From positions 1,054,001-1,118,000 of the forward strand of contig NZ_CP108938.1 of assembly GCF_036347135.1 (NCBI RefSeq): a stretch of 64,000 nt of DNA. The letters run 5' to 3'. Of this stretch, positions 11,722 to 23,628 are shown in pieces (position 1 is the first letter of the stretch; the number at the start of each line of letters is the position of its first letter). Made by a program: the position numbers and the translations under genes. The notes under the pieces are model-generated. The model was not told where the DNA came from, did not search any database, and saw nothing but the letters and a program-made list of their open reading frames with translations. This DNA comes from Streptomyces sp. NBC_00775. Its GTDB lineage: Bacteria > Actinomycetota > Actinomycetes > Streptomycetales > Streptomycetaceae.

Positions 11722-13730
11722 TTATGCGCTCGTACGTCGCGCCGCTGCCTGAGTGATCCGGTCGAACATGACACCGAGCAGTACGATGGCGAGCCCCGCC
11801 GCCAGCCCCTTGCCGTACAGCTCTCCCCGCGAGAATCCGGCCACGACGTCGTAGCCGAGGGCGCCCGCTCCTACCAGGCCGCCCACAACAACCATCGACA
11901 GCACGTAGATCAGGCCCTGGTTGGTCGCGAGCGTCAGGGCACTGCGTGACATCGGCAGTTGAACCTTGGTGATGATCTGCCAGGTGTTGCACCCGGCAGC
12001 CGTGGCCGCCTCGACGGTGGTCTCGGGCACGGCCCGGATCCCGTCCGCGACGATCTTGATGGCGACCGGGACCGCGTAGACGACCGCGGCGACGATCGCC
12101 GTGAAGCGTGTCGCGCCGAACAGCGCGAGGAACGGCACGAGATAGACGAACGGCGGCATGACCTGCGCGGCGTCCAGGGTGGGCCGCAGCAGCCGGTCCA
12201 CGAGCTGGCTGCGCCCCATCCACACCCCGAAGGTGACACCGAGCAGCATCACCAGCACCGTCGCCACGAAGGTCGACGCCAGCGTCGTCATGCTGTCCGA
12301 CCACATGCCCGTGCCGACCAGCAGTCCCACGCACACGGCCGTGGTGACCCCGGCGCGCCATCCGCCGAGCACCGCGCCGAACGCGACCAGGGCCCCGCCG
12401 ACCAGCCACCACGGGGAGTCGGTCAGCAGCGTCTGGAACGGATTGAGAAGGCCGTTGGTGATGGCGTCGCGGAAGGCGTTCGTGACGCCCGACAGATTGT
12501 CCTGCGCCCAGGTGGTCACGTTGTCCGCCGCGCTCGCGATGGTGCTGCCGGTGCTGCCCTCCCCGGGGAACTCGGCCGCCCATACGTAGGTGTGCGACAG
12601 ATACGCCAGCACCGCCGCCGCCACTCCGCCTGCCACCAGCAGCTGCCGTCGCCACTTGAGGAAGCGGTTCCCCGAGCGCCGGGCCGCCTCCGCCCGTCCG
12701 CTCGCCGCGGTCGTGACGCGGTCGAGGAAGATGGCCATCACGACGATGGCCAGGCCCGCGTTGAACGCCGTGCCGACGTCCAGCGACTGCAGGGCCTGCA
12801 CGACGGTCTTTCCGAGGCCGGGCGCGTCGATCAGGGCCGCGATGGTCACCATGGCCAGGGCGGCCATGATGGTCTGGTTGACGCCCATCACCACGGTCCG
12901 CTTGGACATCGGCAGCAGGACCTTCAGCAGCGTCTGCCGCCGCGTCGAGCCCAGCGAGTCGGCCGCCTCGACGGTGGTCTCCGGCACGGAACGGATGGCG
13001 TGCGCGGTGATGCGGATCGCCGGCGGTGCCGCGTAGATCAGGGTGGCGATCGTGGCGGAGGCCGGGCCGATGAGGAAGAACAGCGTCAGGGGGGCCAGGT
13101 AGACGAAGGTCGGCATCGTCTGCATGAAGTCCAGGAAGGGCGTCATGATCCGGTTGAACCGGTCGGACAGTCCCGCCCACACGCCCAGCGGGATGCCGAT
13201 CAGCAGCGCCACGAAGACCGCGGAGAGGGTCAGCGCCAGCGTGTCCATGCTCTCCTGCCACAGGCCCTGGAACCCGAAGAAGGTGAACCCGGCCACGGCC
13301 AGGAGGGCGACCCGCCAGTTGCCCACGGCCCAGGAGATGTAGCCGACGATGCCGACGACGCCGAGCCAGCCGATCTGCGGCAGAGGACGGCCGGGGGGCG
13401 GCTGGGAGATCAGGTGCTGGATGAAGGTCACCAGGTTGTCGATGACCAGACGGATCTCGTTGAAGAAGTACAGGAACAGCGGGTTGGAGTTGCGGTCGGC
13501 ACCGATCGAGTCGTTGACGTCGTTGAACCAGCGGTGCAGACCGGTGAGGTCCGCCGCCGCCAGCGTCAGGGTCTGCTTTCCGCGCAGCACGGCGAAGAGC
13601 AGCAGCCAGACGACCAGGATCGCGGCCACCATCATGCGGCGGCTGACCTTGCGCACGCCCACGACGGGCGCGGTCTTCTCCGCCTGCTCCGCCGTGTCGG
13701 CGTTCTCCGGCTTCTCCAGGGCGACGGTCA

Positions 13731-13731
<1 letters not shown>
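11722..13731 (-). CDS. opuAB: Glycine betaine ABC transporter, double permease
   Basis: A 669-residue integral membrane protein that carries two complete ABC permease units in tandem, where most ProW/OpuAB proteins have one. Each unit has the coupling motif (SVPETTVEAADSLGSTRRQTLLKVLLP in the first half and AVPETTVEAATAAGCNTWQ in the second). Each is preceded by a paired PTFVYLAPL / PPFVYLVPF segment. A central region (about residues 350-420) links the halves. Start ATG shares one base with the stop of opuAA (TGATG). One chain can therefore form the whole pore with two ATPase copies. Confidence 0.92.
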
Positions 13732-16309
<2,578 letters not shown>

Positions 16310-16334
16310 GCGTGGAGCCCTTCGAGCGAATTTC

Positions 16335-16370
16335 GTTGCGCATCGTGCACCGTATTGCTTGTGGTGGAAC
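16335..16370 (-). promoter_or_regulatory. Dual operator of the betaine regulon, betB side
   Basis: Boxes GTTGCGCATCGTGCACC (16335-16351) and ATTGCTTGTGGTGGAAC (16354-16370), again 19 bp apart. The first has a perfect left half and 4 of 6 on the right; the second is degenerate (4 of 6 in each half). It lies 26 bases upstream of the betB GTG. Confidence 0.55.
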
Positions 16371-16478
16371 ACCCTGGCGAATGTGCGGACATACGTCAAG
16401 GGGTTGGCGGATGACGATTTCACCATGCGGGCAGTTGCGTGGCCGCTCTTGACCATAAGCCGCGCGTAGCCCAACCAT

Positions 16479-16514
16479 GTTGCGTATCGCTCACCATGTT
16501 GTGCAATACGCACC
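16479..16514 (+). promoter_or_regulatory. Dual operator of the betaine regulon, purU promoter
   Basis: Boxes GTTGCGTATCGCTCACC (16479-16495) and GTTGTGCAATACGCACC (16498-16514) with 19-bp period, ending just before the purU ribosome site. The outer bases also form a TGCGTAT / ATACGCA inverted repeat. It is 110 bases from the betB operator in the same divergent promoter region. Confidence 0.7.
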
Positions 16515-16528
16515 GACGGAGGCTGCAC

Positions 16529-17401
16529 ATGTCCCCTCGACCGCATCCTGGCCGTGAGTACGTCCTCACTCTCTCGTGTCCGGACAGCGCCGGACTGGTC
16601 CACGCCGTGAGCGGCTTTCTCGTCAGGAACTCCGGAAACATCCTGGAGAGCCAGCAGTTCGATGACCGGCTCAAGGGCCGTTTCTTCATGAGGGTCCACT
16701 TCGACGTTTCCGATCCAAACGCCGATCTGAAAACTCTGCGTTACCGATTCGGCCCCGTCGCCGAGGCCTACCGGATCTCCTGGACCCTCCGGGACGCCTC
16801 CACTCCGACCAGGACGCTGATCATGGTGTCCAAGTTCGGCCACTGCCTCAACGATCTGCTCTTCCGCCGGCGCACCGGCGCCCTCAACATCGAGATCCCC
16901 GCGATCGTCTCCAACCACCGGGACTTCGAGGGGCTGGCGGAGACCTACGGCGTCCCCTTCCACCACATCCCGGTGACCAAGGACACCAAGGCCGAGGCCG
17001 AGGCCCGCCTGCTGGAGCTCGTACGCGAGCTGGACATCGACCTGGTGGTGCTGGCCCGCTACATGCAGATCCTCTCCGACGACCTGTGCAAGCAGCTGGA
17101 GGGGCACGCCATCAACATCCACCACTCCTTCCTCCCCAGCTTCAAGGGCGCCCGCCCCTACCAGCAGGCGTACGACCGCGGGGTGAAGCTCGTCGGCGCG
17201 ACGGCACACTATGTGACACCGGACCTGGACGAGGGACAGATCATCGACCAGGACGTCGTCCGGGTGGACCACTCGCTCGACTCCGAGGAACTGGTCACGG
17301 TCGGGCGGGACGTGGAGGCGCAGGTGCTGGCGCACGCGGTGAAGTGGCACAGCGAGAGCCGCGTGATGGTGGACGGCAACCGCACGGTGGTGTTCCGCTG
17401 A
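16529..17401 (+). CDS. purU: Formyltetrahydrofolate deformylase
   Basis: A 290-residue PurU: N-terminal ACT domain (YVLTLSCPDSAGLVHAVSGF, residues about 9-85) and a C-terminal formyltransferase-type domain. The catalytic Asn-His-Asp set lies in INIHHSFLPSFKGARPY and GATAHYVTPDLDEGQIIDQD. It hydrolyses 10-formyl-THF to formate and THF, freeing folate when sarcosine and dimethylglycine demethylation overload it. ATG 16529 has GGAGG upstream; a longer frame from 16439 would run across the operator and is unlikely. It is divergent from betB. A similar purU partner is known from Arthrobacter dimethylglycine/sarcosine clusters. Confidence 0.94.
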   Translation: MSPRPHPGREYVLTLSCPDSAGLVHAVSGFLVRNSGNILESQQFDDRLKGRFFMRVHFDVSDPNADLKTLRYRFGPVAEAYRISWTLRDASTPTRTLIMVSKFGHCLNDLLFRRRTGALNIEIPAIVSNHRDFEGLAETYGVPFHHIPVTKDTKAEAEARLLELVRELDIDLVVLARYMQILSDDLCKQLEGHAINIHHSFLPSFKGARPYQQAYDRGVKLVGATAHYVTPDLDEGQIIDQDVVRVDHSLDSEELVTVGRDVEAQVLAHAVKWHSESRVMVDGNRTVVFR

Positions 17402-17417
17402 GCGGTGCGCACGATCG

Positions 17418-17452
17418 CGGGGCGGGGCTGGATTGATTCCAGCCCCGCCCCG
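17418..17452 (+). terminator. Terminator of purU
   Basis: A perfect 15-bp stem, CGGGGCGGGGCTGGA (17418-17432) against TCCAGCCCCGCCCCG (17438-17452), with loop TTGAT, starts 17 bases past the purU stop. A second, smaller hairpin (CGGGCTCC-GGCC-type) follows at 17463-17482. Confidence 0.85.
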
Positions 17453-17496
17453 CCGTTGTATACGGGCTCCGGCCGGAGCCCGTGGATGTCTTGAGG

Positions 17497-17597
17497 GCGC
17501 AGGCCCGCACCACTTGGGCGCAGGCCAGCACTACTTGGGCGCGGCCCGCACCACTTGGGCGCAGGCCGCACCACTCGGGCGCAGGCCGGCATCATCC
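17497..17597. repeat. Tandem repeat of 20-21 bp, about five copies
   Basis: Units start at 17497, 17518, 17539, 17559 and 17579 and read like GCGCAGGCCGCACCACTTGG with a few changes; lengths alternate between 21 and 20 and the last is partial. There are no spacers, so it is not a CRISPR array. It fills the gap between the purU terminator and the repeat element at 17595. Confidence 0.8.
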
Positions 17598-17668
17598 AGC
17601 CCGTCCGGCGTTTGAGGACGAGGCCGTTCAGGCCGATAGGGGGGTCTGGGGGCGCAGCCCCCAGCGAG
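17595..17668. repeat. Streptomyces-type intergenic repeat element
   Basis: The sequence starts CCAGCCCGTCCGGCGTTTGA, then GGACGAGGCCGTTCAGGCCG, and ends in a GGGTCTGGGGGCGCAGCCCC hairpin. From general knowledge this composite is widespread between genes in Streptomyces. Its hairpin part matches element 1 inside soxDA. It lies downstream of both purU and the metF-like gene, which converge here, and could act as a terminator for the latter. Confidence 0.7.
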
Positions 17669-17703
17669 GCCCACTGCAGCCAAGCAGCACGAGCGAGACT
17701 CCC

Positions 17704-18540
17704 TCAGCCGCCCAACCGCTCCAGCACAGCGCAGCGCCACCGTTCGGTCTCGGCGACCTGATTGAACGTGAACACATGCAGGCCCGCCACCCCCGCCGAG
17801 GGCGCGCTGAGTGCCTCGGCGCTGCGGGCGAGCAGGCGGTCGGGCGAGTAGCCGCCGGGGGTCGCGAAGCGCAGGAACCAGGAGGCGTGCTTGGTCAGGA
17901 AGCGGGTCGACTCCCCCACCCCGATCTTCGTCGCCATGGACAGCAGCTTCGCCCGCTGCACGGGCCCCGCGACGCCCACATGGACGGGCAGGATGACATC
18001 GCGACGCCGTATCCGGCCGACCCAGTCACCGAGCACACGCGGGTCGAAGCAGAGGTTGCTCACGATGTACGTGGCGTGCGCGCGCTTGTCCCACATGGCC
18101 TGGATGGTGAGGTCGTCGTGGATGAGCGGGTGGCTCTCGGGATAGCCGGTGATGCCGACGCGGGCGAACGGGCCGCCCAGCTCGCTCAGCCTGCGCAGCA
18201 CCGGCAGAGCCCCGTCGTAAGCCCCGGCCGGCGGATCGGCGTCGCCCGCCGGGACGAACACGTCGTCGACGCCCGCCTCCCGTAGCCGCTCGACGACGTC
18301 CTTCAGGTGAGCGTCGTCCCGCAGCAGCCGCGCGGGCAGGTGCGGGACCACGCGATAACCGTGCGCCGCCAGCCGGCCGACGAGGTCGAGGGTCGGTTCC
18401 AGGCCCTTGACCGGCGACGCCGTCACGGTGACGACGACGTCGCGCGGCACATGGGCGAGGACCTTGTCCTCGGTCGCTTTCGCGGGCAGCACCTCGTAGC
18501 GGACGCTCGACAGCAGCGCCCGGAAACCTTCGCCGCCCAA
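17704..18540 (-). CDS. Methylenetetrahydrofolate reductase-like protein
   Basis: A 278-residue TIM-barrel protein of the MetF family. Family features are VVTVTASPVKGLEPTLDL at the N terminus, PHLPARLL, VPAGDADPPAG, and the end HVFTFNQVAETERWR, which corresponds to the family's C-terminal helix. It would reduce 5,10-methylene-THF to 5-methyl-THF, a third outlet for the carbon released by betaine breakdown. The start is unusual: a TTG three bases after the betA stop (TAA CCC TTG) and in the same frame, with no clear ribosome site, so it depends on translation of betA. A GTG a dozen codons later is the alternative. Not every catalytic residue of E. coli MetF can be confirmed by eye. Confidence 0.78.
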   Translation of the reverse strand: MGGEGFRALLSSVRYEVLPAKATEDKVLAHVPRDVVVTVTASPVKGLEPTLDLVGRLAAHGYRVVPHLPARLLRDDAHLKDVVERLREAGVDDVFVPAGDADPPAGAYDGALPVLRRLSELGGPFARVGITGYPESHPLIHDDLTIQAMWDKRAHATYIVSNLCFDPRVLGDWVGRIRRRDVILPVHVGVAGPVQRAKLLSMATKIGVGESTRFLTKHASWFLRFATPGGYSPDRLLARSAEALSAPSAGVAGLHVFTFNQVAETERWRCAVLERLGG

Positions 18541-18543
18541 GGG

Positions 18544-20211
18544 TTACCCGGCCTGCTTCTGGGCGTCGCGGTACCGGTAGTACGCGGCCTTGGAGGCGGG
18601 CAGCGGTTCCTTGCCGAGGATGAGGTCGGCGGCCTTCTCGGCGATCATCATCACCGGCGCGTAGATGTTGCCGTTGGTGACGTAGGGCATCACCGACGCG
18701 TCGACGACACGCAGCCCCTCCACGCCGTGTACACGCATGCTCGTGGGGTCGACGACGGACATCTCGTCGGTACCCATCTTGCAGGTGCACGAGGGATGCA
18801 GGGCGGTCTCGCCCTCCTTGGCGACCCAGTCGAGGATCTCCTCGTCGCTCGCCACGGACGGGCCGGGCGAGATCTCCCCGTCGTTGTACGGGGCCAGCGC
18901 GGGCTGGTTGAGGAGCTTGCGGGCGACCCGGATGGACTCGGCCCACTCGCGGCGGTCCTGCTCGGTGGACAGGTAGTTGAAGCGCAGCGCCGGGTGCTCC
19001 TGCGGGTCCTTGCTCTTGATCTTCACCGAGCCGATGGCGTCGGAGTACATGGGCCCGACGTGCACCTGGTAGCCGTGGCCGCCGGACGGCGAGGAGCCGT
19101 CGTAGCGGACCGCGATCGGCAGGAAGTGGAACATCAGGTTGGGGTAGTCCACGTCCTCGTTGCTGCGGGCGAAGCCGCCGGCCTCGAAGTGGTTGGTCGA
19201 GGCGGGTCCCTTGCGGAAGAGCCATTGCAGGCCGATGAAGGGGGCACGCCACTTCGCCATGTACGGCTGCATGGAGACGGGCTGCTTGCAGGCGTACTGG
19301 ATGTACACCTCCAGGTGGTCCTGCATGTTCTCGCCGACGCCCGGGAGGTCGTGGACGACGTCGATGCCGAGCGCGCTCAGTTCCTCGGCGTTGCCGACGC
19401 CGGAGAGCTGGAGCAGCTGCGGGGAGTTGATCGCGCCGCCGCAGAGGATGACCTCCTTGGCGCGCACCTGCTGGACCTTGCCGCGCCGCCGGTACTCGAC
19501 GCCTACGGCCTTCTTGCCCTCGAAGAGGACGCGGGTGACCAGGGCGCGGGTGGTGATGGTGAGGTTGGGCCGCTTCTTCACGGGCTTCAGGTACGCCTTC
19601 GAGGCCGACAGCCGGCGGCCCCGGCTGACGTTGCGGTCGAAGGGGGCGAAGCCCTCCTGCTGGTAGCCGTTGACGTCGTCGGTGCGGGGGTAGCCCGCCT
19701 CCTGGACGGCCTTGAGGAAGGCGGTGAACAGCGGGTTGGAGGCGGGGCCGCGTTCGAGGACGAGCGGGCCTTCGTGGCCGCGGAACTCGTCGTCGGGGTC
19801 GGCCGCGAGACAGTTCTCCATGCGCTTGAAGTACGGCAGGCAGTGCGCGTAGTCCCAGGACTCCATGCCGGCGTCGGCGGCCCAGCGCTCGTAGTCCATG
19901 GGGTTGCCGCGCTGGAAGATCATGCCGTTGATGCTGCTGGAGCCGCCCAGTACCTTGCCGCGCGCGTGGTAGATGCGCCGGTCGCCCATGTGGGGCTCGG
20001 GTTCGGACTCGTACTTCCAGTCGTAGAACCGGCTGCCGATCGGATAGGTCAGCGCCGCGGGCATGTGGATGAAGACATCCCACGGGTAGTCGGGCCGGCC
20101 GGCCTCCAGGACCAGTACCTGGTTGCCCGGGTCGGCGGAGAGTCGGTTCGCCAGTGCGCTGCCGGCCGATCCACCGCCGACGATGACGAAGTCGTATTGC
20201 AGGGGAGCCAT
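18544..20211 (-). CDS. betA: Choline dehydrogenase
   Basis: A 555-residue GMC oxidoreductase. The FAD site is [19 protein letters not shown] at the N terminus. The GMC signatures are [18 protein letters not shown] and [16 protein letters not shown], and the C-terminal end [19 protein letters not shown] carries the expected Asn. A histidine for catalysis sits in [11 protein letters not shown]. It oxidises choline to betaine aldehyde at the membrane or with a soluble acceptor. ATG 20211 has ACGAGG upstream; the frame is open to 20295 but that part overlaps the operator. It is followed by the MetF-like gene and faces iclR across a shared promoter region. Confidence 0.92.
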   Translation of the reverse strand: MAPLQYDFVIVGGGSAGSALANRLSADPGNQVLVLEAGRPDYPWDVFIHMPAALTYPIGSRFYDWKYESEPEPHMGDRRIYHARGKVLGGSSSINGMIFQRGNPMDYERWAADAGMESWDYAHCLPYFKRMENCLAADPDDEFRGHEGPLVLERGPASNPLFTAFLKAVQEAGYPRTDDVNGYQQEGFAPFDRNVSRGRRLSASKAYLKPVKKRPNLTITTRALVTRVLFEGKKAVGVEYRRRGKVQQVRAKEVILCGGAINSPQLLQLSGVGNAEELSALGIDVVHDLPGVGENMQDHLEVYIQYACKQPVSMQPYMAKWRAPFIGLQWLFRKGPASTNHFEAGGFARSNEDVDYPNLMFHFLPIAVRYDGSSPSGGHGYQVHVGPMYSDAIGSVKIKSKDPQEHPALRFNYLSTEQDRREWAESIRVARKLLNQPALAPYNDGEISPGPSVASDEEILDWVAKEGETALHPSCTCKMGTDEMSVVDPTSMRVHGVEGLRVVDASVMPYVTNGNIYAPVMMIAEKAADLILGKEPLPASKAAYYRYRDAQKQAG

Positions 20212-20260
20212 GGTGCCTCGTCTCGCTCGCGCCGTAGATACGCGAGGCATGCTAGTACGA

Positions 20261-20296
20261 GTATCGCTATACGCACTAGGTTGCGAGGAACGCAAC
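20261..20296 (-). promoter_or_regulatory. Dual operator of the betaine regulon, betA promoter
   Basis: Boxes GTATCGCTATACGCACT (20261-20277) and GTTGCGAGGAACGCAAC (20280-20296). The second is the best match in the window: both half-sites GTTGCG and CGCAAC are perfect around a 5-base spacer. It lies 50 bases upstream of the betA start. Confidence 0.8.
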
Positions 20297-20335
20297 TTGA
20301 AAGGTCTACGTTTCCGAGCTGTTTCTTGCCACGGT

Positions 20336-20371
20336 GTTGTTTACTGCGCGTATAGTTTCGCTGTGAGCAAC
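20336..20371 (+). promoter_or_regulatory. Dual operator over the iclR promoter and start codon
   Basis: The right box GTTTCGCTGTGAGCAAC (20355-20371) matches GTTGCG-N5-CGCAAC in 10 of 12 positions and covers the GTG start at 20363. The left box GTTGTTTACTGCGCGTA (20336-20352) is weak. A -10-like TATAGT at 20351-20356 with TTGCCA at 20326 puts the transcript start at or next to the GTG, so the regulator would sit on its own promoter. Confidence 0.6.
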
Positions 20372-21160
20372 TACAGTCCAGATACTGAAACGACAGGTTC
20401 GCAGTCCGGCGGCGTCCAGTCCGTCGACCGCGCCATCAGCGTGCTGGAGATCCTGGCCCAGCGCGGCGAGGCCGGCGTCAGCGAGGTGGCCGGCGAGATC
20501 GATGTTCACAAGTCGACCGCGTTCCGGCTGCTCGGCGCCCTGGAGGCGCGCGGTCTGGTCGAGCAGGCGGGCGAGCGCGGCAAGTACCGCCTCGGTTTCG
20601 GCATCGTACGCCTGGCGGGCGCGGTCACGGGTCGCATCGACATCACCCAGCAGGGCCGCCAGGTCTGCGAGCGCCTCGCCGAGGAGATCGGCGAGACCGT
20701 CAACATCGCCGTGATGCAGGAGCAGTACGCGATCAACCTCTACGAGGTGCGCGGCCCGGGGGCCGTCACCGCGCACAACTGGGTCGGCGAACTGACCCCG
20801 CTGCACGCCACCTCCAGCGGCAAGATCCTGCTGGCCCACATGCCCGCCAAGGAGCGCGCCGCGCTGCTGGCCGACGCCGGCCAGAAGAAGCTGACTCCGC
20901 AGACCCTGACCTCCAAGGTGAAGCTCGAGAAGAACCTCGCCGAGGCCCGGGAGCGCGGTTACGCCTGGACCCTGGAGGAGCTGGAGATAGGGCTGCACGC
21001 CATGGCCGCACCGGTCCGCGACCGGGACGGAGAGGTCATGGCGGCACTGAGCGCCTCCGGACCCTCGTACCGGTTCACCGAGGAGCGCATGCACGAGCTG
21101 GCTCCGGTGCTGGTCAAGGGCGCGGAGGAGATCAGCCACCGCATGGGTTACCTGGGCTGA
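20363..21160 (+). CDS. IclR-family transcriptional regulator of the betaine cluster
   Basis: A 265-residue IclR protein. The winged helix covers residues about 16-75 (SVDRAISVLEILAQRGEAG, then VSEVAGEIDVHKSTAFRLLG). The effector domain follows, with HATSSGKILLAHMP, the stretch GYAWTLEELEIGLHAMAAPV, and the end GAEEISHRMGYLG. The GTG at 20363 follows TATAGT by seven bases and lacks a ribosome site, so the mRNA is probably leaderless; the long open frame upstream covers betA's start. It lies centrally among nine copies of one dual operator and is the only regulator gene in the cluster, which makes it the likely controller. The inducer (choline, betaine or dimethylglycine) is unknown. It converges on gbcA with one base between stops. 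Confidence 0.9.
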   Translation: MSNYSPDTETTGSQSGGVQSVDRAISVLEILAQRGEAGVSEVAGEIDVHKSTAFRLLGALEARGLVEQAGERGKYRLGFGIVRLAGAVTGRIDITQQGRQVCERLAEEIGETVNIAVMQEQYAINLYEVRGPGAVTAHNWVGELTPLHATSSGKILLAHMPAKERAALLADAGQKKLTPQTLTSKVKLEKNLAEARERGYAWTLEELEIGLHAMAAPVRDRDGEVMAALSASGPSYRFTEERMHELAPVLVKGAEEISHRMGYLG

Positions 21161-21161
21161 G

Positions 21162-22292
21162 TCACCCCTGTGGCGTCCCCAGACGCTCGTTCACCCAGTC
21201 GTGGAAGGCACCGATGTGGTGCTCGCTGGGCACGAGGACCCCGCCCTTGGCGTACATCCGGGAGCTCATGCCGGGCTGCGTACGCTCGCAGGCCTCGAAG
21301 TCCTGGCGGTTGACCCGGTCGAAGAGCTCCACGGACCGGCTGACGTCCTTGCCGCTCTCGACGACGTGCGGGAGGTAGAGCCAGTCGCACTCGACGATCG
21401 TGCGGTCGACGGCCACCGGGTACATCCGGTGGAAGATCACGTGATCGGGGACGAGGTTGATGAAGACCTGCGGCTTGATGGTGATCGCGTAGTAGCGGCG
21501 GTCCTGGTCGTCGGACACGCCGGGTATGCGGTCAAGACCCTCGGAGCCGTCGACGGTGAAGCCCTGGACCTCCTCACCGAACTCGGCTCCGTGGCCGACG
21601 TAGTACTGGGCGGCGTAGCCGTCGGCGAACTCGGGGAGCACCTCGGTGAGTTCGGGGTGGATCGTGGCGCAGTGGTAGCACTCCATGAAGTTCTCGATGA
21701 TGAGCTTCCAGTTCGCCTTGACGTCGTAGACGATGCGCTTGCCCACCGAGAGGTTGTCGACGTCGTAGTGCTCCAGCGACTCCACGTCGCCTAGACGGGT
21801 GACGACCTCACTGAGGACGTCCTCCTCGAAGGACGGCGGGTTCTCCGCCAGGCAGACCCAGACGTAGCCGAGCCATTCACGGACGGCCACGCTCACCAGG
21901 CCGAACTCGGTGCGGCCGACGTCGGGCATCTTCGTGAGGTTGGGCGCCGCGACGAGCTTGCCGTTCAGGTCGTACGTCCAGGCGTGGTACGGGCACTGGA
22001 AGGCGCGTTTGACCTCGCCGGCCTCCTCGGTGCAGAGCTTGGCGCCGCGGTGCCGGCAGACGTTGAAGTAGGCGCGTATGGAGTTGTCCCGTGCGCGCGT
22101 GATCAGGATGCTCTCGCGGCCCACCTCGACGGTCCGGAAGGCGCCGGGCTTGGCCAGGTCCGAGGAGCGCACGGCGCAGAACCACATCGTTTCGAAGATG
22201 CGCTCCTGCTCCTGGGCGAAGATCTCCGGATCCGTGTAGGAGGAGCCGGGCAGGGTGGCGATCAGGCTGTCCGGCAGGCTGGTCGAGGTCAC
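21162..22292 (-). CDS. gbcA: Rieske-type glycine betaine (quaternary amine) demethylating oxygenase
   Basis: A 376-residue ring-hydroxylating-type oxygenase alpha subunit. The Rieske centre is CRHRGAKL followed by CPYHAW, near residues 77-99. The mononuclear iron site sits in ENFMECYHCATIHPEL. Relatives include glycine betaine monooxygenase GbcA and stachydrine demethylase, which remove an N-methyl group as formaldehyde. Here the neighbours (dimethylglycine oxidase, sarcosine oxidase) make glycine betaine the best substrate guess. GTG 22292 has GAGGAG six bases upstream, and an ATG at 22331 is less favoured. It has its own dual operator, and electrons probably come from the ferredoxin and reductase just upstream. 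Confidence 0.83.
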   Translation of the reverse strand: MTSTSLPDSLIATLPGSSYTDPEIFAQEQERIFETMWFCAVRSSDLAKPGAFRTVEVGRESILITRARDNSIRAYFNVCRHRGAKLCTEEAGEVKRAFQCPYHAWTYDLNGKLVAAPNLTKMPDVGRTEFGLVSVAVREWLGYVWVCLAENPPSFEEDVLSEVVTRLGDVESLEHYDVDNLSVGKRIVYDVKANWKLIIENFMECYHCATIHPELTEVLPEFADGYAAQYYVGHGAEFGEEVQGFTVDGSEGLDRIPGVSDDQDRRYYAITIKPQVFINLVPDHVIFHRMYPVAVDRTIVECDWLYLPHVVESGKDVSRSVELFDRVNRQDFEACERTQPGMSSRMYAKGGVLVPSEHHIGAFHDWVNERLGTPQG

Positions 22293-22394
22293 AGTGCACT
22301 CCTCGGAGAACGTCGTGGATCGGTCATTCACGCGCCGGGAAGAGCGACTCCGGACGGCGTTTTAGGTGGAGCGATTTTGCGATTCACATGGGGC

Positions 22395-22430
22395 GTTTTG
22401 CATAGAGCAACGCTGCGTGCCATACGCAAC
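22395..22430 (-). promoter_or_regulatory. Dual operator of the betaine regulon, gbcA promoter
   Basis: Boxes GTTTTGCATAGAGCAAC (22395-22411) and TGCGTGCCATACGCAAC (22414-22430), 19-bp period. The right halves are AGCAAC and CGCAAC; the left halves are weaker. It lies about 100 bases upstream of the gbcA start and downstream of the reductase stop. Confidence 0.6.
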
Positions 22431-22458
22431 CGCAGCATGAGATGCCGCGTCGGCGGTG

Positions 22459-23628
22459 TCAAGATGTCGCGGCGGAGAGCTGCTTGCGCCAGCGCATGAA
22501 CAGCCGCGGCTGGTTCATCGCGAGCACGGCGACCGGTTGCCCGGCACGCCGGTAGACGGCCAGGAAGCTGCGGTCGCCCGCGGCGCCTTCTTCGACCGTC
22601 ACACTGTCTGCACCGGCCGAATGACCGGCGAACTGGATCTTCACGCCGTACTGGTCCGACCAGAAGTACGGCGGCCGGGGCACACCCGGTTCCGTCGCAC
22701 CCCATGCCAGCAGCGTGGCCACGGCCGCGTCGGGCCGTTCCCGCGCACCGGTCCAGTGCTCGACGCGACGGTGGATCCCCGCGTGCGGGTCGTACCAGGA
22801 GGCGCAGTCACCGACCGCGACCACACCGGCCAGGCTGGTGCGGCCGTCCGCGCCGCACTTGACGCCGTTGTCGAGGACGACGCCGGAGCCCTCCAGCCAC
22901 TCGACGCACGGGCGCGCGCCCACACCGACGACGACGATGTCGGCGGGGATGCTGCGACCGTCGTCCAGCAGGACGGCGTCGACCCGGGTCTCACCGCTGA
23001 GCCCCTTGACTCCCACGCCGCACAACAGCCGTACGCCGTGGTCCGCGTGGAGGGCGGAGACGATCCCGCCCATGGTCTCGCCGAGCGGTCCGGCCAGTGG
23101 CGTGGGCGCCGCCTCGACCACCGTCACATCAAGTCCCAGGGCGTACGCCGTGGAGGCGACCTCGGCACCGATGAATCCGCCGCCGATCACCACCAGCCGC
23201 CCGCCCAGGGCCAGTTCGTCCCGCAGGGCGCGGGCGTCGTCGAGGGTGCGCAGGGTGTGCACCCCGGCCAGACCGTCGGTGCCCGGCAGCGTCCGCGCCA
23301 CCGCACCGGTCGCGATGACGATGCCGTCGGCCCGGACCTCGCGGCCGTCGGCGAGCCGGACGACACGGTCCGCGCCGTCGGTGTCGAGCCCGGTGGCACG
23401 GGCGCCGAGCAGCCACTCCGCTCGCAGGTCCTCGTCGTCCGACTCCAGCGCGAGATCGGCTTCGCCGATGCCGCCGGCCAGGAACTCCTTGGACAGCGGC
23501 GGCCTGTCGTACGGGCGGTGCGGTTCGTCGCCGATGATGACGAGCCGTCCGTCGTACCCCTGTTTCCGCAATGAGCGCGCCGCCGACAGTCCGGCCAGCG
23601 AGGCACCCACCACGGCCACTGTCCTCAC
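22459..23628 (-). CDS. FAD-dependent ferredoxin reductase
   Basis: A 389-residue NAD(P)H:ferredoxin reductase of the putidaredoxin reductase/BphA4 type. Visible are the FAD site TVAVVGASLAGLSAARSLR, RPYDRPPLSKEFLAGG, the NAD site LVVIGGGFIGAEVASTAYALG, and the second FAD motif GVVAVGDCASWYDP with a C-terminal reductase domain. The GTG start overlaps the stop of the ferredoxin gene (GTGA) and has GGAGG upstream. It should pass electrons from NADH to the Rieske ferredoxin and on to the oxygenase. This is unlike the Pseudomonas GbcAB pair, where one flavin/2Fe-2S protein does both jobs. Confidence 0.9.
   Translation of the reverse strand: MRTVAVVGASLAGLSAARSLRKQGYDGRLVIIGDEPHRPYDRPPLSKEFLAGGIGEADLALESDDEDLRAEWLLGARATGLDTDGADRVVRLADGREVRADGIVIATGAVARTLPGTDGLAGVHTLRTLDDARALRDELALGGRLVVIGGGFIGAEVASTAYALGLDVTVVEAAPTPLAGPLGETMGGIVSALHADHGVRLLCGVGVKGLSGETRVDAVLLDDGRSIPADIVVVGVGARPCVEWLEGSGVVLDNGVKCGADGRTSLAGVVAVGDCASWYDPHAGIHRRVEHWTGARERPDAAVATLLAWGATEPGVPRPPYFWSDQYGVKIQFAGHSAGADSVTVEEGAAGDRSFLAVYRRAGQPVAVLAMNQPRLFMRWRKQLSAATS

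Noticed and set aside
17497..17597. CRISPR-like periodic repeat
   Set aside because: Units are contiguous at 20-21 bp with no spacers, and no cas gene is present.
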